Of a stretch of 64,000 bases of DNA, positions 8,491 through 17,794 are shown in pieces. Below the pieces are notes generated by a model. It had not been told where the DNA came from, did no database searches, and was given only the letters and a program-made list of their open reading frames with translations. Each line of letters starts with the position of its first letter. Position 1 is the stretch's first letter. This stretch comes from Actinomycetota bacterium (GTDB lineage: Bacteria > Actinomycetota > Geothermincolia > Geothermincolales > RBG-13-55-18). A program made the position numbers and the translations under genes. Where the stretch lies: positions 55,455 to 119,454 of the forward strand of contig JACIXD010000012.1 of the NCBI GenBank assembly GCA_014360645.1. The letters are read 5' to 3'.

Positions 8491-10212
8491 TTATCCCGCC
8501 TTCAGCACCCTGCCGGCCAGTGCGTCGAGGCGGCAGGCCCCGTCCTCCATAACCACGGTGCCGTTGATGATCACGCAGTGGATGCCGGAGGGATAGCGGC
8601 GCGGCTCCTGGAAGGTGGAGTTGTCCCGGATGGTCTCGGGATCGAAGACCACCAGGTCCGCGGCGGCGCCCTTCCTGATCACCCCGCGGTCCGCCAGCCC
8701 GAAACGCGAGGCCGCCATGCCGGTGCAGCGGTGCACGGCGTTCTCCAGGGTATAGAGGCCCAGCTCGCGCACGTAGTGCTGGAAGATACGCGGGAAGGTC
8801 CCGTAGGCGGTCTGGGGCGGGGCGCCCTTTTCCGGGAAGAGGACGTCCGCCCCTACCGAGAGCTGGGGATGGTCCTGTCCCTGCAGGAACACCTTCTCCG
8901 ACCAGGGCTCGGGGGAGATGCCCATGATGAAGACCACCGCGCCCTCCTCCTCGATGGTGAGGTCGGCGAGGAAATCGAAGGGATGTTTCCCGGCCTCCTT
9001 CGCGAGGTCCACCACCCGCCTCCCCTCCATGCCACGGTTCCTCTCGCTGCCCACGGAGAGGATGGAGAGCATCTTGTAGCTCAGGCACTTGAGGTAATTG
9101 GTGGCCCAGGAACCCGGCTCCCATTGCGGCCAGCGGTCCTTGACCGTCTCCACCTCGTGTCTGATGCGGGCGCGCTCCGCCGGGTCCGAAAGGCGGCGCA
9201 GCAGCGCCTCCGTTCCGCCCGCCAGCGCCCAGGGCGGATAGAGCTGGGTCACGGTGGTGTTGCCCATGACGTAGGGGATGAAGTCGAGACCCACCTCCAA
9301 TCCCTCCTCCAGGGCGCGGTTCACCGCACGGTACCCCTTTTTAAGTTGCGTGTTGGGGACGCCGGGCAGGGGCATCACCCGGTTGACCTTCTCCAGCACT
9401 CCCACCACCTCGTAGAGGAGGTCGCCGAGGCGTCCCAGGTCGGGCACGGCCATGAAATGGCTGACCTGCAGGGAGGAGCCGCTGCTCCGGGCTATCTCCA
9501 CCGCCTCCTCCACGGTGCGGGCGAAGGCGGCGGTTAGGCTGCGCACGTGGGTGACGTAGCGCCCCCCGAACTCGCCGCATACCCTCGCCAGCTCCACCAG
9601 CTCGTCGGTGTGGGCGTACATGCCCGGGAAGTAGGTGAGGCCGGTGGAGAAACCGCGGCAGCCGTCCTCCATGTCCCTGCGCACGAGTTCCTTCATGCGC
9701 GCGAGCTCCTCCTCGCTGCAGAAGCGGGCGTTATCTCCCATAACCGCGATGCGGATGGGACCGTGGGCGGAGAGGGGCACGAAGTTGACGGGGAGGCCGC
9801 GCCTCTCGAGCCAGGCGAAGAACTCCCCCGAGGTCTCCCACTCTGGATGGAATTCCCTGGAAACACCCATGGTCTGTAGGGTGGATCTCAGCAGCGCGCC
9901 GTTCTCGCGCGGCCAGGGCGCGAGGGACCACCCGCAGTTGGAGACCACGCTGGTGGTGATACCCTGACGGATGTAGGGCTCGAAGAGCTCCCGGAAGTCG
10001 TCGCGGACGACATAGAGGTCGTTGTGGGAATGGATGTCGATGAACCCGGGGGCCACCACCCGGCCGGCGGCGTCTAAGACCCTGGAGGCCTCGGCCTCCG
10101 CGAGACCTCCTACCTCCACGATCCGGCCGTCCTTCACCGCCACGTCCGCTTTCCTGGCCGCGGCCCCCGTGCCGTCCACCACACGTCCGCCCCTGATCAT
10201 CAGGTCAAGCAT
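8491..10212 (-). CDS. N-acyl-D-amino-acid deacylase (D-aminoacylase) family amidohydrolase
   Basis: 573 residues from the ATG at 10212, which follows a GAGGAGGAG site; a frame extends seven codons further but lacks a site. The protein opens with an amidohydrolase beta-sandwich and 'GFIDIHSHND', the first metal-binding HxH, then the family hallmark 'SNCGWSLAP'. It ends with 'DLVVFDPETIRDN', again typical. Members remove the acyl group from N-acyl-D-amino acids, or act on related amides, using zinc in a TIM barrel. Substrate cannot be read from sequence. It sits alone between convergent and co-directional hydrolase genes. Confidence 0.88.
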   Translation of the reverse strand: MLDLMIRGGRVVDGTGAAARKADVAVKDGRIVEVGGLAEAEASRVLDAAGRVVAPGFIDIHSHNDLYVVRDDFRELFEPYIRQGITTSVVSNCGWSLAPWPRENGALLRSTLQTMGVSREFHPEWETSGEFFAWLERRGLPVNFVPLSAHGPIRIAVMGDNARFCSEEELARMKELVRRDMEDGCRGFSTGLTYFPGMYAHTDELVELARVCGEFGGRYVTHVRSLTAAFARTVEEAVEIARSSGSSLQVSHFMAVPDLGRLGDLLYEVVGVLEKVNRVMPLPGVPNTQLKKGYRAVNRALEEGLEVGLDFIPYVMGNTTVTQLYPPWALAGGTEALLRRLSDPAERARIRHEVETVKDRWPQWEPGSWATNYLKCLSYKMLSILSVGSERNRGMEGRRVVDLAKEAGKHPFDFLADLTIEEEGAVVFIMGISPEPWSEKVFLQGQDHPQLSVGADVLFPEKGAPPQTAYGTFPRIFQHYVRELGLYTLENAVHRCTGMAASRFGLADRGVIRKGAAADLVVFDPETIRDNSTFQEPRRYPSGIHCVIINGTVVMEDGACRLDALAGRVLKAG

Positions 10213-10334
10213 GACTCCTCCTCGTCGGAACACGGGCCGTCTCTTGGGCGGCGATGTCGCGAGGCCCCGGCCGCGGGCGACCGACGGCTCGTGCCGGGGC
10301 CCTCCCGCCTCCTCCTGCTGTTCTCTCCGCTATT

Positions 10335-12227
10335 CTAGAGGTTCTCCTTCACGAAATCGATCAGGGGGCGGATGACCTCGTTTTCCCTGCGCTGCGGCGC
10401 GCTGGCACAGGCGGTGAGGACGTCCATGTGGTTGTAGCCCTTGATGAGCTCGCGCTCGCCGGGGATGGGCAGGAACATGAAGGTGCCGCCGCTCAGCACC
10501 CCCTCCTCGGCGATGAACTCTATCCTGGGCAGCTCCTCGATCATCTCGCCGTGCAGGAAGTCGATGCCGTAGTCTCTCCCGAAGGGGAAGAGGGCGGCCA
10601 CGATATCCGCCATCAACCGGGTGGAGAAGTACCACTCGGTGAGGTTGAGAGGTCCCTTGAAGATGACCCGCGCCACGTCATGGATGTCGCTCACCTCGTT
10701 CTCCACGGAGGTATAGGTGACCGTACCTTCCCCGTCCTGGTAGAGCGGGTCGGTCGCGTCTCCCGTCTCGTCGAAGTTGACCCAGCGGTAGAGGGGTCCC
10801 CTGCCCAGCTTAAAGGGGGAGGGACCGGCGTCGTTGGCGATGAAGTAAGGACCCTTCCCGAGCATGGAGCCCACCAGGTCGGAGAGCAGGGGAATGCTCA
10901 TGAGGAGGTCGCTCTGGGGGAAGGACTTCTTCACCACCGTGCCCCCCTCCAAAAACCCCATGCTGTTCTGGATCATCCCCAGGGGAGCGAAGTCGTCGTC
11001 GAAGACGATCCCCAACATGGCCTCGTTGGTGTAGCGGAAGTCGGTGATCTGGGGCACCCCGTCCATGAAGGTCTGGAAATCACGCGAATGCAGGAAGCGC
11101 AGCAGGATGTGGGCGGAGTCCGAGAAGGGCACCTCCCGCATCACCGTGCACTCGGATTCCGGGTCGTAGTATGCAAGCATGGCAACAGCTTCCAGCAGGC
11201 TCATGGCCTCGGCATCGATCATCGGGAAAGGCAGGATACGGTTGGAGTCAGGATCCTCCCGCAGCGCTCTGACCAGCGTGGCGTAGTTATCCGCGGAGAT
11301 ATCGCCGATCAGGTCCTGTATGCCCCGGGGAAGTTGGCTCAGGATGGGGTCCAGCATGGCGCTCACCGGGGTCACGGTGGTGTCGAAGCCGAAGAGGCCA
11401 GCGCAGTTGTTGAAGCCGGCGTCCTCCAGGGTGGAGGGGTCGCCGTCGCGGTCCCAGCCCGCGAACATGGAGGTCATGATGCCCCCCAGGGAATGGCCGC
11501 CCACGAAGACCTTCTGCTTCCTCACCGCGGGGTCGGGCACCATGGTCTCGATGACCTTGAAGACGTCCTCGGTGGCCAGCGCCAGCCCGAACTCGGCCAG
11601 GAAGGGGACGTCGGGGTCCTTGAGCCATCCCTGGAAGGTGCGGCCGTTCACCTCCTTGCCCAGATAATAATAGTCGATGGCCATGCGGGCTGCTTCCATG
11701 GCGCCGAGGTTGCCGGCGTCCAGCTCGGCCTCGAGGTAGTTGGCCACCGAGAGGTCCTCGAGGCGGTTGGGGCGGCGCTCCACCGCCCATATCTCCAGGT
11801 CGAGGCCGTCCTGCTCCCTGGCCATATAGACCATCTGGCGACCGAGGTACTCGAAGCCGTTGGCCCCCTCCAGGATGCCCGGCAGCATCACCAGCATGGC
11901 GTCGGTGGTCTCGGGGTTCACGCGCGCGGGGTCCTCCGGGTCGAGGGTCGAGCCGTCGGCGGGGCGGAAGCGGAGGAAGCGTATCTCATCACAGGCCGCG
12001 GGAGCGCCCCACTCCGCGGGCAGGGGGGCGCTTATGACACGCTCCTCCACCGTCACCACGGCGTCCACCTCCTCCTGCGTCCAGGCCCGCGGCATCCCGG
12101 GGTGCGCTCCCTCGGGCACCGGCCCGCCCGGGCGGTAGCATCCCGCGAGCGGGATGAGCACGAGGAGTGAGGCCAGGCATGCGGCGGTCACCAGGGTACA
12201 GGCGAAAGTCCTGCGGCGCGAAAACAT
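10335..12227 (-). CDS. exported lipoprotein alpha/beta hydrolase (lipase/esterase-like)
   Basis: 630 residues from the second of two close ATGs (12227), which lies six bases after a GGGGGG run; the ATG at 12233 touches that run. An N-terminal charged segment and hydrophobic stretch end in the lipobox 'LAGC', so the mature protein should be lipid-anchored outside the membrane. Further on, 'GGHSLGG' is a clear nucleophile elbow with Ser. The rest does not match a family I can name. A role in hydrolysing esters at the cell surface is inference. About 100 bases separate it from the D-aminoacylase gene on the same strand, so co-transcription is possible. Confidence 0.75.
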   Translation of the reverse strand: MFSRRRTFACTLVTAACLASLLVLIPLAGCYRPGGPVPEGAHPGMPRAWTQEEVDAVVTVEERVISAPLPAEWGAPAACDEIRFLRFRPADGSTLDPEDPARVNPETTDAMLVMLPGILEGANGFEYLGRQMVYMAREQDGLDLEIWAVERRPNRLEDLSVANYLEAELDAGNLGAMEAARMAIDYYYLGKEVNGRTFQGWLKDPDVPFLAEFGLALATEDVFKVIETMVPDPAVRKQKVFVGGHSLGGIMTSMFAGWDRDGDPSTLEDAGFNNCAGLFGFDTTVTPVSAMLDPILSQLPRGIQDLIGDISADNYATLVRALREDPDSNRILPFPMIDAEAMSLLEAVAMLAYYDPESECTVMREVPFSDSAHILLRFLHSRDFQTFMDGVPQITDFRYTNEAMLGIVFDDDFAPLGMIQNSMGFLEGGTVVKKSFPQSDLLMSIPLLSDLVGSMLGKGPYFIANDAGPSPFKLGRGPLYRWVNFDETGDATDPLYQDGEGTVTYTSVENEVSDIHDVARVIFKGPLNLTEWYFSTRLMADIVAALFPFGRDYGIDFLHGEMIEELPRIEFIAEEGVLSGGTFMFLPIPGERELIKGYNHMDVLTACASAPQRRENEVIRPLIDFVKENL

Positions 12228-12373
12228 CGTCATCCCCCCTTTTGCATACGGCTTTCCCCCGTTGCACTGGAAGCTTCCGGCCGCACGTGCCGTACTGCGG
12301 CGAGGAAGAGCTCACGGCCAGACGCTTCCCCCGGCAATGTATGGCATGAATATAACCCCCGTACGCTGCGGCG

Positions 12374-12871
12374 TCAAAGGGGTTCCCCCGCGGCGTCCTC
12401 GAGGGCGGAGAGGATGTCCCCGTCGGGAGGGTACTCGGTCTGGATGCTGGAGATGAAGATGTACCTGATGATCCCCTCGCGGTCGAGGACGAAATTGGCG
12501 GGGCGCGCTATGTGCACGGACTCGAAGTTCACCCGCACGTAGACGCCGTATTCCTTCACCACCCTGCGCCCCGCGTCGGAGAGCACGGGGAAGGGGTAGG
12601 AGCGGCGGGCGAGGTAGGCGCCGATGCGCTCCAGCTTCTCGGCGAGGATCACCACCGCCCCGGCGCCGCGCCTCTCGATCTCAGGATATATGTCTTGTAT
12701 ATGGCCCATATACTCCCGGCAGTGCGGTCACCAGGTACCCCGTCCGAAGTAGATCATCAGGGGCCGGTCGAGCAGGCCGGACAGGGTGACCTCCTCGCCC
12801 GTGGCGGCGTCCGGAAGCGTGAAGTCCGGGGCTCTGTCCCCCACCTTGAGGATCTTGCTCTCCCTCGACAT
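12374..12871 (-). CDS. selenocysteine-containing peroxiredoxin-like protein (AhpC/TSA-type), UGA at codon 48
   Basis: Read from the ATG at 12871, which has a GGAGGTG site five bases away, the frame gives 'VGDRAPDFTLPDAATGEE', the usual start of an AhpC/TSA peroxiredoxin. It then meets TGA at codon 48 (12728-12730) and continues in the same frame for 117 more codons to a normal stop. The TGA falls in 'YFGRGTW-U-PHCREYM', where relatives have Cys (WCPxC), so selenocysteine would form a U-x-x-C redox centre. A stem-loop suited to a bacterial SECIS follows (12697-12713). Full length is 165 residues, normal for the family. The alternative, a premature stop with reinitiation at 12709, would leave a peroxiredoxin without its active site. 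No Sec machinery genes are in the window. Likely function: thiol- or selenol-dependent peroxide reduction in the cytoplasm. Confidence 0.85.
12697..12713 (-). promoter_or_regulatory. candidate bacterial SECIS stem-loop
   Basis: On the coding strand, 14 bases after the UGA, GTATATG pairs with CATATAC around a GGC loop. The loop starts 21 bases after the UGA and begins with G. Both fit the known bacterial SECIS rule: a short apical loop with G in its first two positions, about 16-37 bases from the UGA. The stem is short (7 bp) and AU-rich. Confidence 0.7.
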
Positions 12872-12924
12872 GGAGCACCTCCCGAAAACAGGCTCTCAGG
12901 ACTGCCTTCGCGTAACACGCTCCT

Positions 12925-13422
12925 ATTATTCCCCGCCGCATGGCGGATATGCATGAAGCACGACGGCGGGAAGTAGGTGTCCGCATGATCCTCGCCGCGC
13001 GGAGGGTTAAACGAGGCTCCCTCTTCGCGTGCGGGAGAATCGGCGTGCGGGAGAATGCAGGTCGAAGAACGAAGCTGCGACCCCAGAGCCCGCTCTCATT
13101 ATTCCCCGCCGCATGGCGGATATGCATGAAGCACGACGGCGGGAAGTAGGTGTCCGCATGATCCTCGCCGCGCGGAGGGTTAAACGAGGCTCCCTCTTCG
13201 CGTGCGGGAGAATCGGCGTGCGGGAGAATGCAGGTCGAAGAACGAAGCTGCGACCCCAGAGCCCGCTCTCATTATTCCCCGCCGCATGGCGGATATGCAT
13301 GAAGCACGACGGCGGGAAGTAGGTGTCCGCATGATCCTCGCCGCGCGGAGGGTTAAACGAGGCTCCCTCTTCGCGTGCGGGAGAATCGGCGTGCGGGAGA
13401 ATGCAGGTCGAAGAACGAAGCT
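12925..13422. repeat. tandem repeat, 173-bp unit, about 2.9 copies
   Basis: Copies begin at 12925, 13098 and 13271, exactly 173 bases apart, and are almost identical. The third ends within the stop codon of the neighbouring hydrolase gene (G in copies one and two is A at 13422). Each unit contains a C-rich/G-rich pair, TTCCCCGCCG and CGGCGGGAA, that can fold back. The unit length is not a multiple of three, so the open frames through it are not a coding repeat. The whole 549-base gap between the selenoprotein and hydrolase genes is this array. Confidence 0.9.
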
Positions 13423-14461
13423 ACGACCCCCAGGCGCCGAAGAACTCCCGCAGCACCCCTTCGTACCAGGCGTTGTCCACCGCCATGAAGGCGCAGTGGC
13501 CGCCGCGCGGGAGTATCCATACCCGGAAACAGGGATTGTCTCCCGCGGCCTCCCGGTTCATCTCCGCCTCGCGTACCGGGACGATGGGGTCGTCCTGGGC
13601 GTGGATGTGCACGGTGGGGATGCGGATGCCGGCCACGTAGCTTCCCGGCGAGGCCTTGCGGTAAGCCTCTTCCTCGTCCAGGCGGTAATATTCACAGGCG
13701 GCGGATAACATGGAGGTGAAATCCCTGATGTTCTCGTAGCCCCTCCAGCCCGAGAGCTTGAGAACCAGGCAGGCCTTGAAGAGCGGGTAGGCGACGAAGA
13801 AGGGCTCCCAGGGTTTGGGTGCCCTGGAGATGAAGGCGATCATGCCGCGGGTGTCGGAGGTGCCGTTCCAGGCCAGCACCCCGCCGGTGATGTGTTCGCC
13901 GCCGTCCATGCCGGCGGCGATCATGGCCGCCGCCGCGCCCATGCTGTAGCCGGAGACGCCCACCGAGGTCACCTGGGAGAAACTCCCAAGATAGCGTGCC
14001 GCGGCCACCACGTCCTCGCCCTCCTTCCAGCCGCCGGTGACCATGGCCTCGCTGAGGTAGCGGCTCTCCCCGAAGCCGCGAGTGTCCAGGGCCAGGACGT
14101 TGTATCCCCAGTCCCGGTGTGCCTTAACCGCCACGCTGCGGATGTAGTTGTGGTTCTTGCTCCCGAAGAGACCGTGGCAGAAGACCAGCCCCGGCCGGGG
14201 TCTCCCGTCGGCGTGAAGGGCCATCCTTCCTGCCAGCGGTGTGCCGTCGAGGGAGGGGAAGGTCACGGAGCGGAAGGAGCGGGGATAGGGGTACAGTCTG
14301 CAGGCGGTGGCGCGACGGGTGTCCAGGAGCATGGGGAGGGCGTCGGCGGCGAAGCCTGCCGCGGTGCTGGCCCGCCCCCCCAGGGGCCGGGGTCGGAATG
14401 GAATCCCATCCAGCCGGCGCATCACTTCATCCAGGGTCGCGGGGATATCCTTTTCCGCCAT
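13421..14461 (-). CDS. alpha/beta-fold hydrolase (YheT-like)
   Basis: 346 residues with a clean alpha/beta hydrolase core: 'VFCHGLFGSK' oxyanion region, 'DTRGFGES', nucleophile elbow 'GYSMGA', acid loop 'HAQDDPIVP' and the final 'PRGGHCAF' His. The size and motifs resemble YheT-type hydrolases of unknown physiological substrate. The start has a GGAAGGAGGG site. No signal peptide is seen, so it should be cytoplasmic. Its stop codon abuts the 173-bp tandem array. Confidence 0.87.
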   Translation of the reverse strand: MAEKDIPATLDEVMRRLDGIPFRPRPLGGRASTAAGFAADALPMLLDTRRATACRLYPYPRSFRSVTFPSLDGTPLAGRMALHADGRPRPGLVFCHGLFGSKNHNYIRSVAVKAHRDWGYNVLALDTRGFGESRYLSEAMVTGGWKEGEDVVAAARYLGSFSQVTSVGVSGYSMGAAAAMIAAGMDGGEHITGGVLAWNGTSDTRGMIAFISRAPKPWEPFFVAYPLFKACLVLKLSGWRGYENIRDFTSMLSAACEYYRLDEEEAYRKASPGSYVAGIRIPTVHIHAQDDPIVPVREAEMNREAAGDNPCFRVWILPRGGHCAFMAVDNAWYEGVLREFFGAWGS

Positions 14462-14809
14462 CTCAAACCCTCCTTCCTCTCGCGCGGCGTGAGCGCGTCA
14501 GCGGACAGTGCGGCTAAAAAGTCGGCAAACACCCTTCCTCTCGCGCGGCGTGAGCGCCTCTGTGCCGTGAGTTGACGGATGCCTCCCTCCCTCGCGCGCG
14601 GCGTGAGCGCTCAAACACCACCGGCTTGCCGCTTCGCGGGCGTACAGGATGCGCTTACCGCGTATGGATTCTACCATCATCCCGGCGGGTTGTCGCGGGA
14701 GTGCCCGTAAGGCCTGGGAGAAAGGAACCCCCGGGGCTTTGTCGCCGAAATAAGAGGGTTTATACTTGGCCTTAAGGGATGTTGCCTTGAGACAAAGGAG
14801 GGATGGGGG
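14462..14809. repeat. intergenic stretch with a threefold 24-base short repeat
   Basis: Three near-copies of CTTCCTCTCGCGCGGCGTGA followed by GCGC lie at about 14472-14496, 14533-14557 and 14587-14610. The third is more divergent. The remainder of the 348 bases has no gene; an AAAGGAGGG ribosome site for the next gene is at the right edge. Confidence 0.65.
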
Positions 14810-17794
14810 ATGCGTCCTGGGGGGAGGGCGGGTTCCGGCCCCGCCGACGATGATGTCCGTTCCGCAGATTCCGTGATTCTCGCCGGCTCTACGACAGCCA
14901 CGCCGTCTGGGAATGGCTCTATGCCGCGCGAGCATGGCATGGAAAGCGGTACGAAGAACCCGGGAGGAGCGAGCCCGGGGTACAGGCGCGCGGTGAGAAC
15001 GGGCCGGCCGGGAGACAGCGGGAAGGAAGGCACGGGACGCCTGCACGGTAACCTCAACGGGAAACGGCCGGGCGCCGACCCGGCGTCCCCCGTGTGGAGA
15101 GCTCTGGCCGCGGCTATTCTTTCCCTGGCCCTGGCATTGGGCGGCCCGGCGTTGTGGGCTCCCGCGCCCTCGCAGGCGCAGGGGCAGGCCCAGGGGTTCA
15201 ACCCCATGGGCTCACTACCCGAGGTAGCCAAGCGCATCAACCAGCTCATCTACCCCACCCTCGGCTTCCCCGCCATAGCGGCCAGGGGGTCGGAGATGAC
15301 CATCGAGTGGGACTGGCGCAAGAGCGTGGCGGGAGCCCCTCGTCCCGACCTCGCGCAGGTGGAGGACCCCGCCGGTTGGGAGGTGTGGGTCACCACCTCG
15401 GTGGCCGCCAACGTGCAGAACTACCGCAGCGGCGAGCCAGGAACGGCGGAGGACCCCCCGGCCTCTTGGTACCGCTACAACGGGCCTTCCTACGGCACCT
15501 ACGCCAATCCCGTCCACCGCGTGGTGAACACCCGCTCGCTGTCCGTGAAGGAGATTACCAGGGGGCCCAGCCGCCGCTGGCCGGAGATCTTCGGGCAGGC
15601 CGGCTTCGAGGTGGACCATATAACGGTGGAGATCCCACCCGACGTGCCCCTGGACCTCTACGACCTGCACGTGCGCTGCACGGCTGCCGGAGCCGACCCC
15701 TCCTTCCGCGTGGAGGACATGCAGCCCCACGCCCTGCAGGTGATCGAGGATTTCGGTGAAGAGCTGAGGATCGTGCACATCACCGACACCCACGTCTACG
15801 GTCCGGAGATAAAGAACGGCCTCAATCTCGACTACAACTCCTTCGAGCTGCGGGAGCCCCGCCCCGGCACCCCAGCCCGTCTGGACCTCTCCTTCGTGGG
15901 CTATCCCGGCTTCCCCATGGACCTGGACGGCGACGGGAAGACCAACGAGGGGGCCATCTACCTCCAGGAGGAGCTGCAGGCCATCAACCTCATCGATCCG
16001 GATTTCGTGGTCTTCACGGGAGACTGCGTCTACGCCCAGAAGAACTTCAACACCTATCCCAAGGACACCTGGATATGGGGAAGCGTCAACGGGGACCCGG
16101 GAAGCGAGTATCGCTTCGAATACACCTGGTGGTACGACGAGCTCCTGGCCCTCAACGTGCCCGTGTTCTGCGTCCCCGGCAATCACGACAGCTACTGCTG
16201 GGACGGACACGCCCTGGCGCATGACGACGGCCAGGAGATATGGCAGGACCTCTTCGGGCCGCTCTACTATTCCTGGGAGTACGGCGATGCCGCCTTCCTG
16301 GCCCTCAACAGCATGGACTGGGACAAGGCCGACCTGGACGGTCCGGACCCCTTCAACCCCCAGGGGGTAAATCCCATCATATGGGGCATCGCCACCGGGC
16401 TCTTTCCGGAGATGGCCTGGGATTACCGCGACCGCAACGGCTTCCTGGTGGATCTGACCAAAATATTCCTGCCCGTCAAGGTCATCTTCCCCCATAAATG
16501 GCACGGCCAGCTGCGCGGCGGCGGGGATACCTGGGCTTGGCAGCCGTGGCCGTGGGGGCCCGACCCCGGGGGCGACGGCTTCACGGGCCAGCTGGCCTGG
16601 GTGGAGGCGGAGCTGGCACGGGCCGACGCGGAGGGGAAGGAGCTAAAGGGCGCCTTCATCCACCACGACCCCCTGCGTCCCGCAGGGTCTCCCCCCGAGG
16701 CCTTCGACCATGCCGAGCAGTTCGGGCTGCTGCCCATGCCGGCGGGCCAGGGCGAGGGCTCGCAGGCCCTCATGTACCTGCTGCGCAGGCACGAGGTGGA
16801 CTTCGTGGCCTCCGGCCATACCCATAACGACGCCATAAACCGGATCGACTGGGCTCCCTACGGGGGGTCGCCCGGACAGCTGGTCTCCATCAACACCTGC
16901 GGGGCCGAGCCCCCCGTGGACGGTAAGTCCGTGCTGCTGGGCAAGACCTCCGAGGATTACGCGGGTTACCGCCTCATCGCCTGCAGCGGCGGCGAGCTTA
17001 AGGACTGGGGCTTTCCCGGGGCCTCCGGCGACCCCCAGGGCAGGTGGTCCATACCCGGCTGGTCGGGCCTGCAGGTGGGGGCGGGAGCGGTGAATGACTA
17101 TACCATCTACCGCACCAACCGCCCGGTGCTGCAGTGGATGGAGCAGGACGACTCTTCATCGCCCGCATACCGGCGCCCGCACATCACCGACGGGGCGGGG
17201 ACCTTCAGCAGGCCTCTGCCCCTGGACGCCACCGGTCCGTATAACGACCTCACCTGCAAGGTGGTGAACGCCCTGGATCAGCCGGGTGCGGTGCTGGACC
17301 TCTTCGGCTGTCGCATCGAGTTCCCCATGAAGAGGCTGGCCGGAGGCAGGTACTACGCGGTGCAGAACGGCAGGATCATGGAGCAGTACGACACCGACGC
17401 CGGCCTGCGCATGGTGGTGGTGAAGGCGGATGTCCCCGGCGGCACCGTGGTGCCGGTGCGCGTTCACGTGGCGGGGACCGACAGGGTGAAGCCGGTGGTG
17501 GACGAGGCGCGCATCGACGGCGGGGCCGCCGCCACTCCCGACCTGGAGGTTACGCTGAGCCTGCGCGCCCACGACGACGGGGCCGGCCTCATGGACTTCC
17601 GCGTCTCCAACAGCAGGGACTTCGCGGGGGCGCGGTGGATCCCCTGCCGGGACGGTCAGCAGATAAACATGCCCTGGGTGTTGGCGGAGGGGGGAGCGGG
17701 CAGGCGGCAGGTGTTCGTGCAGTTCCGCGACGCCGCCATGCCCGGAAACGTTGTCCTGGTAAAACTTACCATCAAATACGTTCCCGGGGATTGA
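14810..17794 (+). CDS. exported calcineurin-like metallophosphoesterase
   Basis: 994 residues. The metal-binding motifs come in canonical order: 'HITDTHVYGPE' (DxH), 'FTGDCVYA' (GD), 'VPGNHDSY' (GNHD), 'FIHHDPLRP' and 'ASGHTHND'. About 300 C-terminal residues follow with beta-rich, surface-type sequence. A hydrophobic stretch ending 'PAPSQAQ' about 100 residues from the start looks like an export signal. The AAAGGAGGG site supports the ATG at 14810, which leaves an unusually long, basic, disordered leader before the signal. An internal GTG just before the hydrophobic stretch lacks a ribosome site. It likely hydrolyses a phosphoester outside the cell; substrate unknown. The next gene on the same strand is another exported protein. 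Confidence 0.85.
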   Translation: MRPGGRAGSGPADDDVRSADSVILAGSTTATPSGNGSMPREHGMESGTKNPGGASPGYRRAVRTGRPGDSGKEGTGRLHGNLNGKRPGADPASPVWRALAAAILSLALALGGPALWAPAPSQAQGQAQGFNPMGSLPEVAKRINQLIYPTLGFPAIAARGSEMTIEWDWRKSVAGAPRPDLAQVEDPAGWEVWVTTSVAANVQNYRSGEPGTAEDPPASWYRYNGPSYGTYANPVHRVVNTRSLSVKEITRGPSRRWPEIFGQAGFEVDHITVEIPPDVPLDLYDLHVRCTAAGADPSFRVEDMQPHALQVIEDFGEELRIVHITDTHVYGPEIKNGLNLDYNSFELREPRPGTPARLDLSFVGYPGFPMDLDGDGKTNEGAIYLQEELQAINLIDPDFVVFTGDCVYAQKNFNTYPKDTWIWGSVNGDPGSEYRFEYTWWYDELLALNVPVFCVPGNHDSYCWDGHALAHDDGQEIWQDLFGPLYYSWEYGDAAFLALNSMDWDKADLDGPDPFNPQGVNPIIWGIATGLFPEMAWDYRDRNGFLVDLTKIFLPVKVIFPHKWHGQLRGGGDTWAWQPWPWGPDPGGDGFTGQLAWVEAELARADAEGKELKGAFIHHDPLRPAGSPPEAFDHAEQFGLLPMPAGQGEGSQALMYLLRRHEVDFVASGHTHNDAINRIDWAPYGGSPGQLVSINTCGAEPPVDGKSVLLGKTSEDYAGYRLIACSGGELKDWGFPGASGDPQGRWSIPGWSGLQVGAGAVNDYTIYRTNRPVLQWMEQDDSSSPAYRRPHITDGAGTFSRPLPLDATGPYNDLTCKVVNALDQPGAVLDLFGCRIEFPMKRLAGGRYYAVQNGRIMEQYDTDAGLRMVVVKADVPGGTVVPVRVHVAGTDRVKPVVDEARIDGGAAATPDLEVTLSLRAHDDGAGLMDFRVSNSRDFAGARWIPCRDGQQINMPWVLAEGGAGRRQVFVQFRDAAMPGNVVLVKLTIKYVPGD

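Noticed and set aside
12374..12709. Stand-alone 111-residue AhpC-like protein starting at ATG 12709
   Set aside because: It would lack the peroxiredoxin N-terminus and active site, which are encoded in the same frame just upstream across a UGA with a better ribosome site.
12940..13708. Open frames running through the 173-bp tandem array
   Set aside because: They exist on both strands only because the unit lacks stops. The unit length breaks frame each copy, and there is no ribosome site or family match.
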